A stretch of 10,257 nt of DNA from Candidatus Poribacteria bacterium (GTDB lineage Bacteria > Poribacteria > DTPJ01), in assembly GCA_011334435.1 (NCBI GenBank), contig DTPJ01000348.1:1-10257 (forward strand). The letters run 5' to 3'. This document shows, piece by piece, positions 7,113-10,257 of this stretch. The translations under genes were made by a program, and so were the position numbers. The notes under the pieces are model-generated. The model was given only the letters and a program-made list of their open reading frames with translations, was not told the DNA's origin and did no database searches. The number at the start of each line of letters is the position of its first letter. Position 1 is the first letter of the stretch.

Positions 7113-7861
7113 GATCGTTCCTCCTCTTGATTGAATAGGTCATTAAGTCTGTCATTTATCGCCTTAAAATAAGTTTCGGATATTTCTATAGTAATATAAT
7201 GTCTTTTAAGTTGCTTAGCAACAAAAGCGGTTGTCCCTGTGCCTCCAAAGGGGTCTAAAACTAAATCACCTTCATTTGAACTTGTTTTTATAATTCTTTC
7301 AAGCAATCGCTCAGGCATTTGACAGGGATGGTTGCCGATCCTTTCCTTAAATGTTCCGCAGACCCTTGGAAATTCCCAAACATCATCGGGGATTTTGCCT
7401 TTGGGATTAGCTCGTCTGTCATTGTAGATCAATTGCCGTGCAGATGGTATCCTGATCTCATGATCATTGAAAATAAAATTGCTTTTATGTTTGGTATAAT
7501 ATAGAATGTGAGTGTGTGCTCTGTTGAACTTTCTCTTTTGATTTTGACCGAATGTATAATACCAAATAATCCAATTTCTGAAATATAATCCTTGTCTTTT
7601 AAGAATCAAATTAATTTCAGCAGCAAATTCGTCACCTATTGCAATATATATTGAACCATTTGGCTTTAACAATCTATAAGCTTGAGTTATCCACTCTTTA
7701 GACCAGTTATAATATTCTTCATAACTGCGGTTATCGCTATAACTATCATATTTTATGCCAATATTGAAAGGCGGATCAGCAAATATAAGATCAACTATCC
7801 CATCAGGCATTTGTTTCATTACTTCTATGCAATCACCAAGATATACCCTATCCATTTTCAT
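7094..7861 (-). CDS. Type II DNA methyltransferase, beta class (N6-adenine or N4-cytosine)
   Basis: A 255-residue amino-methyltransferase with motifs in beta-class order. Catalytic DPPF (29-32, within FADPPFNIG) comes first, then the target-recognition region (about 80-175). Next is NHPCQMPERLLERII (177-191, motif X), and LDPFGGTGTTAF (202-213, motif I) for S-adenosylmethionine binding lies near the C-terminus. It would protect host sites from the adjacent endonuclease. I prefer the ATG at 7861, which shares one base with the endonuclease stop (TGATG). A GTG at 7864 and an ATG at 7855 are also possible, and no strong ribosome binding site decides. The tail after DRLNDLF (about NQEEERSCHILI) is encoded by GH38 leader and start-codon DNA, so it probably is not native. 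The recognition sequence is unknown; DPPF does not separate N6A from N4C. Confidence 0.92.
   Translation of the reverse strand: MKMDRVYLGDCIEVMKQMPDGIVDLIFADPPFNIGIKYDSYSDNRSYEEYYNWSKEWITQAYRLLKPNGSIYIAIGDEFAAEINLILKRQGLYFRNWIIWYYTFGQNQKRKFNRAHTHILYYTKHKSNFIFNDHEIRIPSARQLIYNDRRANPKGKIPDDVWEFPRVCGTFKERIGNHPCQMPERLLERIIKTSSNEGDLVLDPFGGTGTTAFVAKQLKRHYITIEISETYFKAINDRLNDLFNQEEERSCHILI
7120..7126 (-). promoter_or_regulatory. Ribosome binding site of GH38, inside the methyltransferase gene
   Basis: Minus strand GAGGAGG, 7 bases before the GH38 ATG. It lies within the last codons of the methyltransferase gene, where it is read as Glu-Glu, so translating ribosomes from the methyltransferase cross it. 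Confidence 0.8.
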
Positions 7862-8697
7862 CACTCATCTAATTGAAATATATCACAAGGTTTGAATTTA
7901 AACTGAAGTTTAGTCGGATCAGGTGTTCCTCCTTTTCTTTGAGCAGTAATCTTACCAATATGAAGATTACCTTTTGGAGAGATCACAACATCACCATAAC
8001 CATAGAAATTCATTACAGTATTAATATCTTTTAATATCCAAGAAGTAGTTATTTCATTTCTATTAAATTTTGTAACCAACATCCAATCAGCAGATAAACC
8101 ACCTCTACCTTTCATAATATCATTGATTACCAATATTTTATTTTTATTGAAAAAATTTATAATTTTATACTGAACATTTTCTGGCATTTCTGTCATAAAG
8201 AGTCTTCTTTCATCTCTTAATTTTATGGACCCTATCAATTCTCTTATTGAATTTGGATTGATTTCTCCTGTATATAGTTTTAACCATAAGCAAATCTCAT
8301 CATCAAAACCCCAAATTTTTTGGTAAGATTCAACGGTTCTCTTATCTAATTGATTGTAATCGGCATCTGAATTAGCTTTTTTAAGTGATAAGTTTTCAAT
8401 TCTTATTATATTCCCTATTTTAATAGTTATTCTGATCTGGACATCTGCCTTTTTAAAGCTAATGAATTCTTTATACTCTTCTTCAGTTATGCCATAATTT
8501 GAAGCAGTCTCTTTCTTTAATTTAGTTGGAATTTGAATAGCTTTAACAGAATCCAATCTGTTTGTATTATAACCCATTATGGTTAACCATTGTTGGGATT
8601 CATTATCATTTTTCCAATTATCAAATTTTTCACAAATTGCTTTTTCATTAGCAAATCCACCTTTTGCTGTTTTTGAACCTAATTCTGATTTTTCCAT
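7861..8697 (-). CDS. Probable type II restriction endonuclease paired with the methyltransferase
   Basis: A 278-residue protein with the character of a type II restriction enzyme, called from sequence pattern plus position. The core around 80-130 reads FKKADVQIRI, then IENLSLKKA, then NQLDKRTVESYQKIWGF. D85 and the S-L-K at 104-106 could form a PD-(D/E)xK-type centre with an atypical second acidic position. The C-terminal part has KGRGGLSADWMLV (196-208), then a glycine/basic-rich IGKITAQRKGG (247-257) and LQFKFKP, which look conserved and may contact DNA. The ATG at 8697 has AAGG sites 4 and 9 bases upstream. The stop overlaps the methyltransferase start by one base, so the pair is an operon with the endonuclease first. 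No controller (C) protein is present. Its codons are clearly A+T-rich compared with GH38 and DUF4438. The recognition site and exact family are not recognised. Confidence 0.75.
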   Translation of the reverse strand: MEKSELGSKTAKGGFANEKAICEKFDNWKNDNESQQWLTIMGYNTNRLDSVKAIQIPTKLKKETASNYGITEEEYKEFISFKKADVQIRITIKIGNIIRIENLSLKKANSDADYNQLDKRTVESYQKIWGFDDEICLWLKLYTGEINPNSIRELIGSIKLRDERRLFMTEMPENVQYKIINFFNKNKILVINDIMKGRGGLSADWMLVTKFNRNEITTSWILKDINTVMNFYGYGDVVISPKGNLHIGKITAQRKGGTPDPTKLQFKFKPCDIFQLDE

Positions 8698-8838
8698 TAT
8701 ACCTTGCCTTTTTCTATAAAATGATGATCATTTGGAGAAAGTATGAAAAAAGCTTATCTTTGCTGAAATAATTAGTTTTCTCGCGTTTTGTTTACCATAT
8801 AGTATTGCATATTATCAGCACAGAACTTAATAACAGCA
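8698..8838. other. Intergenic region before the restriction-modification operon
   Basis: 141 bases between the DUF4438 stop and the endonuclease start. It should contain the restriction operon promoter, but I see only weak candidates such as GATAAT (minus strand, near 8811-8816) with no good -35 box. An imperfect inverted repeat, tgctga-a-ataat (8761-8772) and attatcagca (8811-8820), brackets about 38 bases. On the plus strand there is a 7-codon reading frame (8743-8766, MKKAYLC) with a GGAG at 5 bases; nothing follows it. No terminator with a T-run is visible. Confidence 0.4.
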
Positions 8839-9702
8839 TCACACATCATCACGCAATTTTAGTATATTTGCTATATTCGCTTTCGGATCAATCTTCGGCA
8901 GGATTTTTCCGTTGCTTGATGTGAATAGCCTTGTTACACCGGGACCATGCCCAGCAGTCACACAATTACTATGGACTACTATCCCAACAGTGATTGCACC
9001 TGTCCTATATATCGGTCCAAATGAATTGTCAGCATCCATTATTGCCACAAGATCGCCAAATCTTAAAGAGTCAAGACCATATTCATCAACAATGACTTTA
9101 TCAAACAACTGAATATCATAATCACCAGAATAAGAATAATTGCCACCTATGCCTGATCCCATAATGCAAGCGGGAATTTTATGAGTTACTGGAACTACTA
9201 ACATATCATCTTGCCGATCTAACCCTATCTTTTCAAGGAAATCAGGCGAGATATTCATAACCTTCACATCGGGAAAATCCAATAGCTTTAATCCGACACC
9301 ATAAGCCTTTACCATGATCTTATCGCCGATGACCATTTTTTCCATTGCAGATAGCGGAAAATCCACAAGCACATGCTCAATTCCGCCATGTTTGCCTGTA
9401 ACTACGCCCTTTTCGCCTTTGGCATCACCTGTGACAGCAACTGCTTCATCTCCGACACATGCCAATGTGTTTAATCCTGCATTTTGATCTCCACTGAATT
9501 TTATGCTGACCGCAGGTTCAACGTGATCTGCTTCCCAGCCAACAGCAGGATCGCCTACGCGGATGTTATAGGTTATTCCACCAACGCCGGGAAGGACCAT
9601 AGGCTTGCCTTCTGCGCTTATCCTGTAACCAGATGCAGATGGCGGGGATATTTCGCCAACAACTGATGTTTTTACTAATTTTTCAATATTTGTCCTTATC
9701 AT
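8839..9702 (-). CDS. DUF4438-type protein of unknown function
   Basis: A 287-residue soluble protein resembling the DUF4438 family, of which Thermotoga maritima TM1086 is the member I recall. Supporting stretches are WEADHVEPAVSI (56-67), GLNTLACVGDEA (76-87), GKHGGIEHVLVDFP (103-116), CIMGSGIGGNYSYSGDYDIQ (179-198), LRFGDLVAIMDADNSFGPIY (213-232) and VGIVVHSNCVTAGHGPGVT (239-257). No signal peptide or membrane segment is seen. I chose the ATG at 9702 because GAGGAGAA lies 4 bases upstream; a TTG at 9723 would be 7 residues longer but has nothing comparable. It starts 21 bases after the SDR gene and is probably translated from the same message. The family's reaction is not known to me, so none is assigned. 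Confidence 0.85.
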   Translation of the reverse strand: MIRTNIEKLVKTSVVGEISPPSASGYRISAEGKPMVLPGVGGITYNIRVGDPAVGWEADHVEPAVSIKFSGDQNAGLNTLACVGDEAVAVTGDAKGEKGVVTGKHGGIEHVLVDFPLSAMEKMVIGDKIMVKAYGVGLKLLDFPDVKVMNISPDFLEKIGLDRQDDMLVVPVTHKIPACIMGSGIGGNYSYSGDYDIQLFDKVIVDEYGLDSLRFGDLVAIMDADNSFGPIYRTGAITVGIVVHSNCVTAGHGPGVTRLFTSSNGKILPKIDPKANIANILKLRDDV

Positions 9703-9706
9703 TTTA

Positions 9707-9714
9707 TTCTCCTC
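9707..9714 (-). promoter_or_regulatory. Ribosome binding site of the DUF4438 gene
   Basis: Minus strand GAGGAGAA, 4 bases before the ATG at 9702. It selects that start over the in-frame TTG at 9723. Confidence 0.75.
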
Positions 9715-9723
9715 TTCTATCAA

Positions 9724-10257
9724 TTAAAATAACCCTCTGACCATTCCACCGTCCACTTGAATTGACGTCCCAGTAATAGCACTGGCATTTTCACTCGCTA
9801 AAAATGTTACCAGATCGGCTAATTCCTCAGGTCTTTGCATTCGTCTAATCGGTATTGTTTCTATCAACTCGCTTTTAACTTCATCAAAGGACTTTCCTGA
9901 ACTTTTAGCTCGTTCTTCAAGTATCTGCGTCATCCTCTCTGTCTCAAAAGACCCTGGACATACATTATTTACGGTAATATTGTATCTCCCAAGCTCCCTA
10001 GAAAGCGTTTTGGCAAGGCTGATTATCCCTACTCTGAAAACATTAGAAAGCACCAACCTATCAGAAGGTTCTTTTACTGTAAATGAAGTTAGATTGATAA
10101 TTCTGCCCCAATTCTGATCTTTCATATATGGGATAACCATTCTGCAAATCCTGACAACATACATAAGCAATTTTTGGAAGGCATTTTCCCAGTCTTGATC
10201 ATCAAGGTCAAAGAAACTGCCGGGCTTAGGACCGCCTGTATTGTTGACAAGAATATC
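9724..10257 (-). CDS. Short-chain dehydrogenase/reductase, 5' end outside the window, atypical active site
   Basis: The C-terminal 177 residues of an SDR protein; the frame stays open to the right edge. About 80 residues, including the N-terminal glycine-rich cofactor motif, should lie outside. Numbering from the window edge: VNNTGG (4-9) matches the NNAG strand motif, GRIINLTS (51-58) carries the catalytic serine S58, RYNITVNNVCPGSFETERM (91-109) follows the usual VNxxxPG pattern, and SAITGTSIQVDGGM (159-172) is the classic C-terminus. At the positions where the catalytic Tyr and Lys are expected (13 and 17 residues after S58) the protein has S71 and R75 in LSNVFR, so the YxxxK motif is missing. 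It resembles the BKR-like SDR subgroup in which the tetrad is not conserved. It begins, or belongs to, an operon with DUF4438 21 bases downstream. The substrate is unknown. Confidence 0.9.
   Translation of the reverse strand, partial: DILVNNTGGPKPGSFFDLDDQDWENAFQKLLMYVVRICRMVIPYMKDQNWGRIINLTSFTVKEPSDRLVLSNVFRVGIISLAKTLSRELGRYNITVNNVCPGSFETERMTQILEERAKSSGKSFDEVKSELIETIPIRRMQRPEELADLVTFLASENASAITGTSIQVDGGMVRGLF

Noticed and set aside
1..10257. CRISPR array, tRNA or rRNA genes
   Set aside because: No regularly spaced repeats, no cloverleaf-like conserved TGGTTCGAATC-type arm and no rRNA-like stretch was seen on reading both strands. Coding sequence covers nearly the whole window.

Overview
All genes in this window lie on the minus strand, so transcription runs from right to left. 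In that order they are: a short-chain dehydrogenase (cut by the right edge), a DUF4438-type protein, a type II restriction endonuclease, its DNA methyltransferase, a GH38 alpha-mannosidase, a large DUF6785/6784-like membrane protein, an AbrB-type antitoxin, a PIN-domain toxin, a 76-base relic of a second membrane-protein gene, and a uroporphyrinogen-decarboxylase-like (URO-D superfamily) protein. The gene content (cytoplasmic GH38, DUF6785-like membrane protein, non-haem URO-D paralogue, SDR with a degenerate active site) together with moderate-to-low GC recalls uncultivated bacteria such as Poribacteria, Armatimonadetes, Lentisphaerae or Planctomycetes. That placement is an impression and has low confidence.

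Layout. The metabolic backbone is SDR - DUF4438 - GH38 - DUF6785-like - URO-D-like. SDR/DUF4438 and GH38/DUF6785 are spaced about 20 bases apart, as in operons. Two cassettes with visibly more A+T-rich DNA are set into this backbone in the same orientation. The restriction-modification pair (7094-8697) sits directly in front of GH38, and the toxin-antitoxin pair (1221-1935) sits directly behind the membrane-protein gene. The GH38/membrane-protein pair is therefore bracketed by two modules of the addiction type.

Junctions are informative. The methyltransferase reading frame runs through the GH38 ribosome binding site and start codon, so its last residues are encoded by GH38 leader DNA. The toxin-antitoxin pair lies between two near-identical copies of the 3' end of the membrane-protein gene. 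One is the functional end; the other is a relic with its own stop codon, two wobble-position differences and a one-base deletion. The pair has its own near-consensus sigma-70-type promoter overlapped by a palindromic operator candidate.

Working together (inference): the membrane protein could import an oligosaccharide or glycoconjugate, GH38 would remove alpha-mannosyl residues in the cytoplasm, and the SDR and URO-D-like proteins would act on released sugars or on methylated or other small products. No gene here fixes the substrate.
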